NCBI RefSeq assembly: GCF_017254845.1
Contig: NZ_JAFKCU010000002.1
Location: 1-64,000 of the forward strand
Length of the DNA stretch: 64,000 bases
DNA from: Algoriphagus pacificus
Lineage (GTDB): Bacteria; Bacteroidota; Bacteroidia; Cytophagales; Cyclobacteriaceae
Reading direction: 5' to 3'
Position 1 is the stretch's first letter. Every line of letters starts with the position of its first letter. Below are positions 26,859 through 36,096 of this stretch, piece by piece. The notes under the pieces are model-generated. The model searched no databases, was not told the origin of the DNA, and was given only the letters and a program-made list of their open reading frames with translations. A program made the translations under genes and the position numbers.

Positions 26859-27692
26859 ATGACTAGATATTCTTCCCCTCGAAATGACGGCGGCATCGTT
26901 TTCGGATTCGTAATTTTGGGAATCGGTGTTCTCTTACTTCTTAAGAAAATTGGGATTTTCATTCCAACTTGGGTTCTCACTTGGCCGATGATTTTGATCG
27001 CAATAGGTTTGTTTACCTTGATCAAGCATGAGTTTAAAAGTTTATTCGGTGCATTTATTCTTTTTCTCGGTACTTACTTCTTATTGAAAAATGAATTCCA
27101 TCTGGCCTTCTCCTTGGATAGGTACATTTTTCCGGTTGGCTTGATTGTTCTTGGGCTTTACCTGATCACCAAAAAGAAAAAGGAGCAGGATTTGATCCGT
27201 AATATCAAAGCAGATTGGCAAAAATCCAGAAAAAGTAAAGTGGATCAGCCAATAGGTGGAGATACAAACGAAAGCGATTCGTCTTCATCTACCTCTTCGT
27301 TTTCGAGTTCCACAGCTTCAGGAGCTGCTTCCAATATGGGAGGAACTTCCTTTTCTGATACCTTGAATATTGATGCAATTTTGAGCGGTGTGAATAAAAG
27401 GATTCTTTCAAAAAATCTGAAAGGTGGAAAGCTTACTGCAGCATTTGGAGGTATTGATCTGGATTTGACTCAAGCAGATATACAAGGACCGATCACGATT
27501 CAAGTAGATGTGATTTTCGGAGGAATGAAGATTTTGGTTCCACCACATTGGGATATCCGCACAGAAGTCAGCAATATCGCCGCTGGAATTGAAGACAAGA
27601 GAATCTATAGAGATACTGCGATTGATCCAGAAAAAGTAGTGATTCTGAAAGGAACAGTGCTCTTTGGAGGTTTGGAAATCAAATCATTTTAA
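26859..27692 (+). CDS. LiaF-like membrane protein (DUF5668 type)
   Basis: A 277-residue protein with four predicted membrane helices in about residues 12-100 (IVFGFVILGIGVLLLLKKIGIF, WVLTWPMILIAIGLFTLI, FGAFILFLGTYFLL, YIFPVGLIVLGLYLI). A Ser-rich linker and a cytoplasmic LiaF-type C-terminal beta domain follow (LTAAFGGIDLDLTQADI, VIFGGMKILVPPHWDI). LiaF-like proteins modulate cell-envelope stress signalling. Here the gene lies 31 bases upstream of a LytS-type kinase and a LytTR regulator, so the three probably form one envelope-response operon. Confidence 0.85.
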   Translation: MTRYSSPRNDGGIVFGFVILGIGVLLLLKKIGIFIPTWVLTWPMILIAIGLFTLIKHEFKSLFGAFILFLGTYFLLKNEFHLAFSLDRYIFPVGLIVLGLYLITKKKKEQDLIRNIKADWQKSRKSKVDQPIGGDTNESDSSSSTSSFSSSTASGAASNMGGTSFSDTLNIDAILSGVNKRILSKNLKGGKLTAAFGGIDLDLTQADIQGPITIQVDVIFGGMKILVPPHWDIRTEVSNIAAGIEDKRIYRDTAIDPEKVVILKGTVLFGGLEIKSF

Positions 27693-27723
27693 CGAGATTC
27701 AAAACTGCTAAAACTTCAGAAAA

Positions 27724-28764
27724 TTGATTTTCAAGGCTTTTTCAAAACCCGAACTTGTTAAATACATCATCTTAGGAACTGCAGTCCTGTGGTTCCTGGG
27801 ATGTTTTTTTATTCTAAGAAGTTACGGGATTGATTTTGAGTTTGCCTGGCCGGATGCTTTGGCTTTTACAGGTGTTTTCTTGGCAAGCGTATTTGTTCTG
27901 GAAGTTATTTTCGGATTTTATATTCCCAAGGGTAAAAATGTCTGGCTTCTGATTTTGATTCCATTTGTATTAAGCTTTGTAGGAATCAGTCTACATAGAT
28001 TTATTCTCAAATGGCTTTTTACCGAGGAATCCTTCTATTTGGAGATGCTATTTCAGAGTTTCTACTTGCGCTGGGCCATTCTTGCCATTCCGGAGATTCT
28101 GATAGCCTTTATTGCCTTGGTAGTATCCAAACTGGAGCAGCAGGAAGAAAGCCAAAGAAGGGAAACTGCCATCAACAAGCTTTCCCGGGAAGCTGAACTC
28201 ATGCAGATCCGGCAGCAATTACAGCCACATTTTCTGTTTAACAGCCTTAATTCTATCAGTGCTTTGGTGGTTTCCCAACCCCAGAAAGCCAGAGAAATGG
28301 TTTTGCAGCTTTCTGATTTTCTAAGAGGCACCATCAGAAAGGATCACAAGCAATGGGTCAGCTTGGAAGAGGAATTGAATTACCTGAAAATGTATCTGGA
28401 TATTGAGCGTGTTCGATTTGGACACCGCTTGCAGGTAGAAATAGAATCAAGCCCTGAAATTGGAGATTCTAAGCTCCCTCAACTATTGATCCAGCCTTTG
28501 TTGGAAAATGCGATCAAACATGGTTTATATGGCTTGACAGGGGAGGTGAATATACTTTTGAAAACCTCTTCGGATGTCAATTACCTGAAAGTTGAGGTTG
28601 AAAATCCCTTTGATCCCGAAAGTTCTCCTCCCGGAGGTACCGGTTTTGGATTGGATTCTGTCAAAAGAAGACTGGAACTACTTTTTGGCAGAACGGATCT
28701 GCTTCAGACGAATTCTTCTGAAGGAAGATTTTTAGTGACACTTAAAATACCCCAATTGAAATGA
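27724..28764 (+). CDS. LytS-type sensor histidine kinase
   Basis: A 346-residue kinase with a TTG start. About four membrane helices fill residues 12-135, followed by a short coiled coil. The His_kinase domain has QLQPHFLFNSLNSIS with phospho-acceptor His169, then the ATPase core LPQLLIQPLLENAIKHG and the G box GGTGFGLDSVKRRLELLFG. The last codons overlap the start of the LytTR regulator (ATGA), so translation is coupled. The signal is unknown; the LiaF-like gene upstream suggests envelope sensing. Confidence 0.92.
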   Translation: MIFKAFSKPELVKYIILGTAVLWFLGCFFILRSYGIDFEFAWPDALAFTGVFLASVFVLEVIFGFYIPKGKNVWLLILIPFVLSFVGISLHRFILKWLFTEESFYLEMLFQSFYLRWAILAIPEILIAFIALVVSKLEQQEESQRRETAINKLSREAELMQIRQQLQPHFLFNSLNSISALVVSQPQKAREMVLQLSDFLRGTIRKDHKQWVSLEEELNYLKMYLDIERVRFGHRLQVEIESSPEIGDSKLPQLLIQPLLENAIKHGLYGLTGEVNILLKTSSDVNYLKVEVENPFDPESSPPGGTGFGLDSVKRRLELLFGRTDLLQTNSSEGRFLVTLKIPQLK

Positions 28765-29480
28765 TCAAAACGCTAATCATAGATGATGAGCCTCTTGCCG
28801 CTGGAATCGTTCAGGAGTACCTGATGGCTTTTCCACAGTTTCAGGTGATGGAGGTTTGTCAGGATGGCTTTCAGGGCTTAAAGGCCGTGCAGACCCATCA
28901 GCCGGATTTAATTTTTCTGGATGTGCAGATGCCAAAAATCACTGGCTTTGAAATGCTGGAATTATTAGATGAACCTCCAGCTGTGATTTTTACTACTGCA
29001 TTTGACCAATACGCCCTAAAGGCATTTGATGCCATGGCGATTGATTATCTGTTGAAGCCGTTTTCGCAGTCCAGATTTAATCAGGCCATAGAAAAATACC
29101 TGAATCAATCTTCAGCTATCGAAAGTGAATCTCTCGGGCAACTTGCAGAGAAGAGCTCAAGATTAGTCGTGCGCGTGAAAAATGAAATCAAAATCATCCA
29201 AATCCAGGATGTTTCATATTTTGAGGCGGAAGATGACTACATCGCTATCCATAGTAAGGGAGTCAAATACCTCAAAAAAATGACCATGAAAGCCTTGGAA
29301 GAGGCAATGGATCCGGCAAAGTTCTCGCGAGTTCATAGATCCTACATGGTCAACCTCAATGAGGTTACCCAGATAGAACCCTACGAGCGGGAAAATTACA
29401 TCGTCAAACTTCGAAATGGAGAGCAAGTATCTGTCAGCAAAGCAGGTTACGCCCGTCTCAGAGAAGTACTTGGTTTATAG
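28761..29480 (+). CDS. LytTR-family response regulator
   Basis: A 239-residue response regulator. The receiver domain has Asp54 in LIFLDVQMPKITG, FTTAF and the lysine of DYLLKPF. The C-terminal LytTR DNA-binding domain spans about 135-237 (VSYFEAEDDYIAIHSKG, KFSRVHRSYMVNLNEV). It overlaps the kinase stop by 4 bases and is followed by a strong terminator. Confidence 0.95.
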   Translation: MIKTLIIDDEPLAAGIVQEYLMAFPQFQVMEVCQDGFQGLKAVQTHQPDLIFLDVQMPKITGFEMLELLDEPPAVIFTTAFDQYALKAFDAMAIDYLLKPFSQSRFNQAIEKYLNQSSAIESESLGQLAEKSSRLVVRVKNEIKIIQIQDVSYFEAEDDYIAIHSKGVKYLKKMTMKALEEAMDPAKFSRVHRSYMVNLNEVTQIEPYERENYIVKLRNGEQVSVSKAGYARLREVLGL

Positions 29481-29489
29481 AAAAAACAG

Positions 29490-29518
29490 AAAGCCCCGAA
29501 ATCGGGGCTTTCATTTTA
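29490..29518. terminator. Terminator between the LytTR regulator and DUF2795 gene
   Basis: Stem AAAGCCCCG / CGGGGCTTT, 4-base loop, then T-rich on both sides. It reaches the stop codon of the convergent DUF2795 gene. Confidence 0.9.
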
Positions 29519-29737
29519 ATATTCGTCCTCGTTGAAGAAGAAGTCATCCTTAGTCGGATAGTCCGGCCAGATTTCCTCAATAGTTTCATAAGGCTCGCCG
29601 TCATCTTCTAATTCCTGGAGGTTCTCGACCACTTCAAGTGGTGCGCCAGATCTGATGCCGTAATCAATTAACTCATCCTTAGTTGCAGGCCAAGGAGCAT
29701 CTTCTAAATAAGAGGCAAGTTCAAGTGTCCAGTACAT
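29516..29737 (-). CDS. DUF2795 small acidic protein
   Basis: A 73-residue, strongly acidic protein starting MYWTLELASYLEDAPWPATKDEL and ending PTKDDFFFNEDEY. This sequence type is highly conserved and present as a single gene in many Bacteroidota, annotated as DUF2795. Function unknown. No signal peptide or membrane segment, so it is probably cytoplasmic. Confidence 0.93.
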   Translation of the reverse strand: MYWTLELASYLEDAPWPATKDELIDYGIRSGAPLEVVENLQELEDDGEPYETIEEIWPDYPTKDDFFFNEDEY

Positions 29738-29822
29738 AGTGTTTATCTTAATTAATAGGTGTTCCGGATTTTAATAGGGGTGCAAAATTATCTTTTTTTT
29801 TAAATATGTAATCAAGTACTCA

Positions 29823-31070
29823 TTATTTAAAAGAAAGTTGCCTCAAAATATAATTTTTTACGTCAACTTTTCTTTTCAATCCAGCAAGTTTTTTCTTCAT
29901 CATAATCTCAAAATCCTGAGTCTGAACGCGGAAATTTTCAGAATTACCTGTTACAGTTTCCAATTCAGTCTGATCCCGATGCAATAAATCTTTCATCAGG
30001 GCAATTTTGATCTGCTTTTGCTCTTCAACGGGCTTTTCATCAAAATCAGCATATTTCCCATGCACTAATTTTTCGAGGAAAGCTTTTTCAAAAACTATGT
30101 CCATAAAAAACTGATAAGATCTTGCCGTTAGATTCACCTCTTTAGGTTTTCTCATCGGTAATTTCTTCCATTCCTCCTGGATTTTTTTAGCCTGATTGAT
30201 CAGTTCAAAAGTCGTAGGCTGGCTGGAAAGTCGCTTGATTTCCTCCGTCAATTGCTCCGCTTTACGGATGACTTCTCTCGGGTGCATGGTAGGCCCTGGA
30301 TTGAGGGTCCTTTTGTATCGCGAGAAGATCCTGTTGTTCAGTTTAGAAAATTCATCCCAAAGTGGTTGACGCTTCTCAGCAGGAACTTTACCGGCAGCTT
30401 TCCATTCTTTTTGGATTTTTTTACTGATTTCAAAGGCTACTTTGGCATCTGGGAAATCATGGGCTTCTCTGGCTTGAACCACCAAAGCCTCATATATTTT
30501 GATGTTTTCTTCCGCCTGTAGCGCAAGACCTTCGTAATAATGTCTTCTATTTTCGAAGAAATGCTGCACCGCATCGTTGAATTTGGTTTCGATTTCTTCT
30601 TCTAAATCTTTTTCTACAGGACCAGTCTTGATCCATCGAAGTTTTAAATCTTTGAAAGCTTCTGTAGTTTCTCTCCAATCTGTATCATCTTTCAGTTCCT
30701 CTGCTTCCTGAATCAAAGCATTTTTAACTTCCAGATTTTTGGAGCGATTGGCCTGGATGATTTCGTTCAGATATTCTTCCTCTTTATTGAGATCTTCGAT
30801 CAAAGGGATGAAATCTCCAAGCGCATCAGCATTCATGAGAGAATCCCTCAAGTGGATCAATTTCATCAGAAAAGAACCCTTATTTTGATTTTCCTGAATG
30901 TCTGTCTTAAGCTTTTCGACCTTTTCTTTAAGCTGTTCGAATCTAGCTTCAAAATAATTTAAAGTGGATGCCTCATCTTCCTTTACCTCACCAATCACCC
31001 GGTCATCCTGACCTAAAAATCCCTTTAAATAAACTTTGTTATCCTTAATATATCCATACGGATGCTCCAT
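29823..31070 (-). CDS. DUF349 repeat protein
   Basis: A 415-residue, mostly helical protein starting MEHPYGYIKDNKVYLKGFLGQDDRVIG. It contains DUF349-type three-helix repeats with the W-K signature, for example LKLRWIKTGPVEKDLEEEI, KKIQKEWKAAGKVPAEKRQPLWDEF and AKKIQEEWKKLPMRKP. Long coiled coils are likely. The family function is unclear. The frame continues to a TTG at 31112, but that start would lie at the probable promoter region, so ATG 31070 is preferred. Confidence 0.88.
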   Translation of the reverse strand: MEHPYGYIKDNKVYLKGFLGQDDRVIGEVKEDEASTLNYFEARFEQLKEKVEKLKTDIQENQNKGSFLMKLIHLRDSLMNADALGDFIPLIEDLNKEEEYLNEIIQANRSKNLEVKNALIQEAEELKDDTDWRETTEAFKDLKLRWIKTGPVEKDLEEEIETKFNDAVQHFFENRRHYYEGLALQAEENIKIYEALVVQAREAHDFPDAKVAFEISKKIQKEWKAAGKVPAEKRQPLWDEFSKLNNRIFSRYKRTLNPGPTMHPREVIRKAEQLTEEIKRLSSQPTTFELINQAKKIQEEWKKLPMRKPKEVNLTARSYQFFMDIVFEKAFLEKLVHGKYADFDEKPVEEQKQIKIALMKDLLHRDQTELETVTGNSENFRVQTQDFEIMMKKKLAGLKRKVDVKNYILRQLSFK

Positions 31071-31201
31071 TGCTCTACAGTAGGTTAGGTGGTCGTTTCC
31101 AATTTTTGGCAAATTAATTAATTCAAAAGCACTTATCCTAAGAAAGGGGTTTTTTTGCCATCTTTACCAATTCAGTGAATTTGTAACGCAAAACTTACCG
31201 C

Positions 31202-32881
31202 ATGAGTGCAGAAAAAATAATCTTTTCTATGGCCGGAGTGTCAAAAATTTATCCGCCACAGAAAAAAGTCTTGAAAGATATTTATCTCTCATTTTTTTAT
31301 GGTGCCAAAATCGGGGTGCTTGGTTTGAATGGTTCCGGTAAATCATCCTTGCTGAAAATCATAGCAGGAATCGATAAAGAATTCCTCGGTGAGGTGGTTT
31401 GGTCTCCGGGTTACACCGTGGGAATGCTGGAACAAGAGCCTCAATTGGACCCTACCAAAACCGTCAAAGAAGTAGTGGAAGAAGCAGTGGCAGAGACTGT
31501 CGCTTTGCTGAAGGAATTTGAGGAGATCAATGAGAAATTCATGGATCCAGCCTTAATGGAAGATCCTGATGCCATGGATAAATTAATCGCGAAGCAAGGA
31601 GAGGTGCAGGAGAAGCTTGACGCGGCTAACGCTTGGGAACTAGACGTGATGCTGGACAAAGCCATGGATGCGCTTAGACTTCCTCCTAGTGATGCTAACG
31701 TGGCCAACCTTTCTGGTGGTGAAAAAAGAAGAGTGGCACTTTGCCGCTTGCTTTTGCAGGAACCGGATGTATTGCTTCTCGATGAACCGACCAACCACCT
31801 GGATGCTGAGTCCGTGCATTGGTTGGAGCAACATCTTCAGAATTACAAAGGAACTGTTATCGCAGTGACGCACGATAGATATTTCTTGGATAATGTGGCC
31901 GGATGGATTTTGGAACTGGATCGTGGAGAAGGGATTCCTTGGAAAGGAAATTATTCTTCTTGGTTGGATCAGAAGCAGAATCGATTGAAGCAAGAGGAAA
32001 AGACAGAGTCGAAGCGTCAGAAGACTTTGGAACGAGAGCTGGAATGGATCAGAATGACTCCGAAAGCCCGTCAGGCAAAAGGGAAAGCACGTTTGAGTGC
32101 CTATGATAAACTGGTCGGGGAGGAAGCAAAAGAGAAAGAAGCCAAGCTGGAATTGTTTATCCCGCCAGGGCCAAGATTGGGTGCCAAAGTGATTGAGGTT
32201 AATGGCGTTTCTAAAGCCTATGGTGATAAGCTATTGTTTGAAAACTTAACTTTTGCTTTACCACAAGGGGGAATCGTCGGAGTGATAGGACCAAACGGTG
32301 CGGGTAAATCAACTCTATTTAAACTAATCACAGGTCAGGAAAAACCAGATGCCGGTCATTTCGAGGTAGGAGAGACCGTTCAGCTAGCTTATGTGGATCA
32401 GGGACATGATATTTTGGATCCAAATAAGACGGTTTATCAGACAATTTCCGAAGGAAACGAACTGATGAAATTGGGTAATAAAGAAGTGAACGCAAGAGCT
32501 TATGTCTCCAAATTCAACTTCGGTGGGGGAGATCAGGAAAAGAAAGTGGGAGTACTTTCCGGTGGAGAGCGAAACCGAGTTCACTTGGCTTTGACTTTGA
32601 AAGAAGGCGGCAACTTGCTATTACTAGATGAGCCAACCAATGACTTGGATGTAAATACATTGAGAGCGCTGGAAGAAGCCTTGGAAAACTTCGGTGGCTG
32701 TGCTGTTGTAATTTCCCACGACAGATGGTTCCTGGATAGAATTTGTACTCATATCCTGGCATTCGAAGGAGATTCTCAGGTAGTTTGGTTTGAAGGTAAC
32801 TTCTCCGACTACGAGGAAAACAAGAAGAAGCGATTGGGTGATGTGACTCCGAAGAGGATTCGATACAAAAATCTGAAATAA
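31202..32881 (+). CDS. ettA: ABC-F ATPase, energy-dependent translational throttle EttA
   Basis: A 559-residue ABC-F protein with two ABC domains and no membrane part. First domain: Walker [10 protein letters not shown] near residue 45, signature [11 protein letters not shown] and Walker [12 protein letters not shown]. Second domain: GPNGAGKST near 360, signature [11 protein letters not shown] and [11 protein letters not shown]. The arm insertion in domain 1 and the P-site tRNA-interaction linker ([28 protein letters not shown]) are those of EttA, which gates entry of ribosomes into elongation according to ATP/ADP. The length is typical. Confidence 0.95.
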   Translation: MSAEKIIFSMAGVSKIYPPQKKVLKDIYLSFFYGAKIGVLGLNGSGKSSLLKIIAGIDKEFLGEVVWSPGYTVGMLEQEPQLDPTKTVKEVVEEAVAETVALLKEFEEINEKFMDPALMEDPDAMDKLIAKQGEVQEKLDAANAWELDVMLDKAMDALRLPPSDANVANLSGGEKRRVALCRLLLQEPDVLLLDEPTNHLDAESVHWLEQHLQNYKGTVIAVTHDRYFLDNVAGWILELDRGEGIPWKGNYSSWLDQKQNRLKQEEKTESKRQKTLERELEWIRMTPKARQAKGKARLSAYDKLVGEEAKEKEAKLELFIPPGPRLGAKVIEVNGVSKAYGDKLLFENLTFALPQGGIVGVIGPNGAGKSTLFKLITGQEKPDAGHFEVGETVQLAYVDQGHDILDPNKTVYQTISEGNELMKLGNKEVNARAYVSKFNFGGGDQEKKVGVLSGGERNRVHLALTLKEGGNLLLLDEPTNDLDVNTLRALEEALENFGGCAVVISHDRWFLDRICTHILAFEGDSQVVWFEGNFSDYEENKKKRLGDVTPKRIRYKNLK

Positions 32882-32911
32882 CCTTTGAGGTTTTTAAAAC
32901 CTCGAAGGTTT
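32882..32911. repeat. Palindrome AACCTTTGAGG / CCTCGAAGGTT after ettA
   Basis: An imperfect palindrome of about 30 bases directly after the ettA stop; it could act as a terminator. Related sequences lie at about 36062-36088 and 37383-37405. Confidence 0.6.
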
Positions 32912-32931
32912 AATTTGAAAGTGAGAGTCGC

Positions 32932-33180
32932 AGTCGCAGTAGGCAGCTTGCCTACCTCAGGTAGGTCTCAGTGTTCAGTCAGCCTGAGCGGAGTCGAAGG
33001 CAATAATTCAATAGACTAAAATCAAAAGTCAGAAAGCTGAGAATAGTCGCAGTTGGCAGCTTGCCTACCTCAGGTAGGTCTCAGTGTTCAGTCAGCCTGA
33101 GCGGAGTCGAAGGCAATAATTCAATAGACTAAAATCAAAATTCAGAAAGCTGAAAATAGTCGCAGTTGGCAGTTTGCCTA
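32932..33180. repeat. 113-bp tandem duplication with CAGT-rich and palindromic motifs
   Basis: Two nearly identical copies (32932-33044 and 33045-33157) and a partial third (33158-33180). Each contains CAGT-rich sequence with 6-7 base spacing, a CCTACCTCAGGTAGG palindrome and the 20-base element ending GAGCGGAGTCGAAGG (32981-33000, 33094-33113). The same element is found inside the metallophosphoesterase gene near 58236. No gene in this stretch. Confidence 0.85.
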
Positions 33181-33240
33181 CCGGAGGAACGTTAGCAGTG
33201 TTTTAATTCTAAAGGCTGAATTCTGAAATCTAAATTTTAT

Positions 33241-33275
33241 AAACCCCTGGAAGAATGTTCTTTCCGGGGTTTATT
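33241..33275 (+). terminator. Terminator-like hairpin upstream of the lipocalin-like gene
   Basis: AAACCCCTGGAA pairs with TTCCGGGGTTT around a short loop, followed by a T-rich run. It ends the repeat stretch before the gene at 33322. Confidence 0.7.
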
Positions 33276-33321
33276 TTTTTTAACTTTTTAATAACTTATA
33301 TTTAAGTTAATTTTTAGCCTT

Positions 33322-33729
33322 ATGAGAATTTTACTGGTTTTTCTAAGTGTTGTTATTCTGGCATTTTCCCAAAAAGCAGAGCGTGATCCTCGTTTGGTAG
33401 GAAAGTGGACTATGCTGTATTCAAAGGATGCAAATGGGGAAATCGAAAAAAATGAGTTTTATGGAAAAAACTATGTGGAAACATATTCAAAAGATGGAAA
33501 GCTAATTTTTGATCCGCAATTTTTTATAGATGATCTAAAGCGAAGTGGAATATCAGAACCTTTAGACTATTCCTTGATTCCTAATTTTTATTGGAAGACG
33601 ATTAACAATGAAACTTTAGAGATTATTACCAATGAAGGATCACGCCAAAACCGCTATGGCTTCTCGGGTGACACGCTAATTTTTGGTTATTCAGATGGAC
33701 ACACCAGGTATTTATTGAGAAAGAAATAA
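33322..33729 (+). CDS. Small secreted lipocalin-like protein
   Basis: A 135-residue protein with a signal peptide (ILLVFLSVVILAFS) and an RLVGKWTMLYSKD start of the mature part. This is typical of small Bacteroidota lipocalin-like proteins, in which a GxW motif opens a beta-barrel. Later strands include YVETYSKDGKLIFD and RYLLRKK at the end. Ligand unknown. Flanked on both sides by repeat-rich intergenic DNA. Confidence 0.65.
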   Translation: MRILLVFLSVVILAFSQKAERDPRLVGKWTMLYSKDANGEIEKNEFYGKNYVETYSKDGKLIFDPQFFIDDLKRSGISEPLDYSLIPNFYWKTINNETLEIITNEGSRQNRYGFSGDTLIFGYSDGHTRYLLRKK

Positions 33730-34221
33730 ACTCAGCTCTTTGAGACCCGCTCTTCGGGACCTGTTAAATATTTATTAATTCCAGACCCCAGCGGGGTCAA
33801 AGATTTATAGCCCAGGGTTTTAACCCTGGGTAAAAATGAAATAGATTTCCCCAGCGCTGGCCCGAGATTTTCTTTAGTAGACTGAATCGTTTTGCCAGCA
33901 AGATGGAATCTAATCTAAGATTGAAAAAATTCTGAGGGACTCAGACATCCGGCTCTTCGGGACCTGTTAAATATCCCGCTCTTCGGGATTTGCAATCCCG
34001 AAGTTTGATCAAGAGTTTTGCAAACTTCCTGATTGAAACTATTAATGAAGGCATTATTATTTTTCTAAATACCCGGATTTTAAATCCTATGAATTGGGTT
34101 CAGGATTACAAATCCTGAACAGCAAGGAAATCTCTAATAAAATAATTTATCTGAAAAAATATAAGCCTCTGGAGTCGAGAAGATTTCGGAGGTTTTTTAT
34201 GACCGAATGTTTGTAGTCACT
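33730..34221. repeat. Repeat-rich intergenic region
   Basis: No gene. It contains two copies of GCTCTTCGGGACCTGTTAAATAT (33749-33771, 33952-33974), a perfect palindrome CCCAGGGTT/TTAACCCTGGG (33811-33830), a hairpin around 33980-34002, and at 34072-34123 the conserved end of a dispersed repeat family. A terminator-like hairpin lies at 34163-34199. Confidence 0.75.
34163..34199 (+). terminator. Terminator-like hairpin, duplicated at 39029
   Basis: AAGCCTCTGGAG ... TTTCGGAGG followed by TTTTTT. A near copy lies at 39029-39066, also in an intergenic region. Confidence 0.6.
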
Positions 34222-34935
34222 TTATCCTAAGAACTCAATTATTGATTGAATGTAACCTTCATTATTCATTATTGTCATAAGAACAGGGATCATTAAAAAC
34301 ATGATAGCTAATACCAGCAGGGTCATTGGATGAACTTTTCTATAACGAATGATTTCATATACCAGCAGTGAAATCGGTATAATGAAAGAGCCTAAGAATT
34401 GAAATATTTCAGGTAGTCCAAAAGGTCTAATAAAACGGTCGAAAGCTGGAGTTACAAGTAGAAAGCTGGCTCCAAATATTGCTCGTTTATGAGCTCCCGG
34501 TTTTAATCTCTTCCAGTATGCTATCAGGATAAGAATTGAGCTGAAAATTGTAATAAAAAGATTTCCTATGACAAAACCACCGGAGTTTTCGTAGGTCCGT
34601 ATTTCCCCAAAATAAGTTGGGTTGCCAGTTACTACCTCGTTAGAAATGTTTAGCACCACATTCAGGTTACCAATTGCCATTAGAATTGCCAGCAGAAACC
34701 AATACAATCCAAATTTCCTATGGTTTACCAAGTCGCCTTTTGCAATTAGTAGGTTCTGAGAAAAATATCCAGAAAACCAAAATAGCATAAGCACTCCGTG
34801 GATAATTAAATAAATAGGCAATGATGTTTCTCTAAATATAGGCCGAAGTAAGAAAGTAGGTATAAACCCTATGATTGTAATTAATAAAAATGCAATACTC
34901 CAGAAAAAGAAAAAAGTAAAGTTTAGTTTTTTCAT
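34222..34935 (-). CDS. Multi-pass membrane protein of unknown function
   Basis: A 237-residue protein with about seven predicted transmembrane helices starting FTFFFFWSIAFLLITIIGFIP and ending TLLVLAIMFLMIPVLMTIM. Histidines lie at helix ends (LIIHGVLMLFWFSGYF, VNHRKFGLYWF), which recalls small membrane proteins of the DUF2306/YwiC type, but no family is firmly recognised. It is a single gene on the minus strand in a repeat-rich area. Confidence 0.6.
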   Translation of the reverse strand: MKKLNFTFFFFWSIAFLLITIIGFIPTFLLRPIFRETSLPIYLIIHGVLMLFWFSGYFSQNLLIAKGDLVNHRKFGLYWFLLAILMAIGNLNVVLNISNEVVTGNPTYFGEIRTYENSGGFVIGNLFITIFSSILILIAYWKRLKPGAHKRAIFGASFLLVTPAFDRFIRPFGLPEIFQFLGSFIIPISLLVYEIIRYRKVHPMTLLVLAIMFLMIPVLMTIMNNEGYIQSIIEFLG

Positions 34936-35173
34936 AGTAACTGAGTTATCAGGTAATGAATGCCAACTAATTTATCAACCCAATTATCTATTCCCTATTA
35001 CTTAACTATCCATTCTGCCCACTTGGGTTAGTTGATGTATAACCCAAAATAAGGATTTTAGGGATTCCGTCCTTCCAATTCATAGAAAAGTTCGGGAGAG
35101 ATGAGATTCCAACAAGGTATTAATTTGCGTAAGCTCAGCGGTTTGCTGCGTTCTTCGGGATCTAAACTGCAGG

Positions 35174-35905
35174 TTAATTCTGTTTCAATTCTGATAACAG
35201 TTTTTCAATGCTAAGTCTTATTTTATTGTTTTGGTCGGACCGGAAATTATAAGTCCGTAAAATAGAAAGCGCTCTATTATTGAACAATCTGTATTGTTCC
35301 GATTTGAAATCAAATAGCCAGTCATTCAGGCTTTGGGATTCATCGGATGGGAGATCGCTAAATGAAAGTATATCTACAGCATTTTCAAATTCAAGATCAC
35401 TCAAAACATATTTTTGTACCACTTCCTCTCTGTTTTTTTCATAAAAATCCTGCGTGGCTTTATATTCCAAAATGGCATTTTTGATCTCTTGGTTAAATAG
35501 CTCCAGGTTGCCCGTGTTAATAATATCATCGATGGTATAGGCAATACTTTGGTAGAAATCACCGTAGTAGTTCACCTTATCCATTTCTTGAATGACTACA
35601 GTAAATTCCTTATCCGGATTTTTGAAATAGGAGAGGTAGCCATTGATGTCTTTCTGCATTTTCTGACATAAGGTATCTAACTGATTTATCCTCATCAAAT
35701 CGTCGTTAAGCTCAGTAATTAAGGTCTCTTCGTAGTTTTTAGCTTTGCGATTTTGTTTTAATCTTTCATTCGCATTGTTGATCTGAAGTGCTATTAAGAT
35801 ACCAATGACAACGAGTATTATTTCTCCAAGAGCATATTTCAGGTACTTTCCAGTCTGACCTTCTAAAAGTAAGTTTTGTCTAATTTTCCTAAAGAATTTT
35901 ATCAT
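35174..35905 (-). CDS. DUF6090-type membrane protein (copy 1)
   Basis: A 243-residue protein opening MIKFFRKIRQNLLLEGQTGKYLKYALGEIILVVIGILIALQINN. That is a short basic N-terminus and one membrane helix (about 25-42), with a long helical soluble part after it. This opening is the hallmark of the DUF6090 family of Bacteroidota. A second member with the same opening lies at 37885-38697. Function unknown; topology suggests a cytoplasmic tip and an extracytoplasmic helical domain. Confidence 0.78.
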   Translation of the reverse strand: MIKFFRKIRQNLLLEGQTGKYLKYALGEIILVVIGILIALQINNANERLKQNRKAKNYEETLITELNDDLMRINQLDTLCQKMQKDINGYLSYFKNPDKEFTVVIQEMDKVNYYGDFYQSIAYTIDDIINTGNLELFNQEIKNAILEYKATQDFYEKNREEVVQKYVLSDLEFENAVDILSFSDLPSDESQSLNDWLFDFKSEQYRLFNNRALSILRTYNFRSDQNNKIRLSIEKLLSELKQN

Positions 35906-36096
35906 TGGTTAACGGTTTGTCTGATTAAAACATGATTCCCAAAAACGCGTGAGGTTATTTTTAAGTAATTGAAAATCAAATATATATTCTAAATAATCGA
36001 TTATAAACTAGTTGCCTTTCCGGAATCTCGATTCTCCAAACTGAGTTAAAAAAATAAAAGCATCGAGGTATTTAAAACCTCAAAGGTTTGCTTCAT

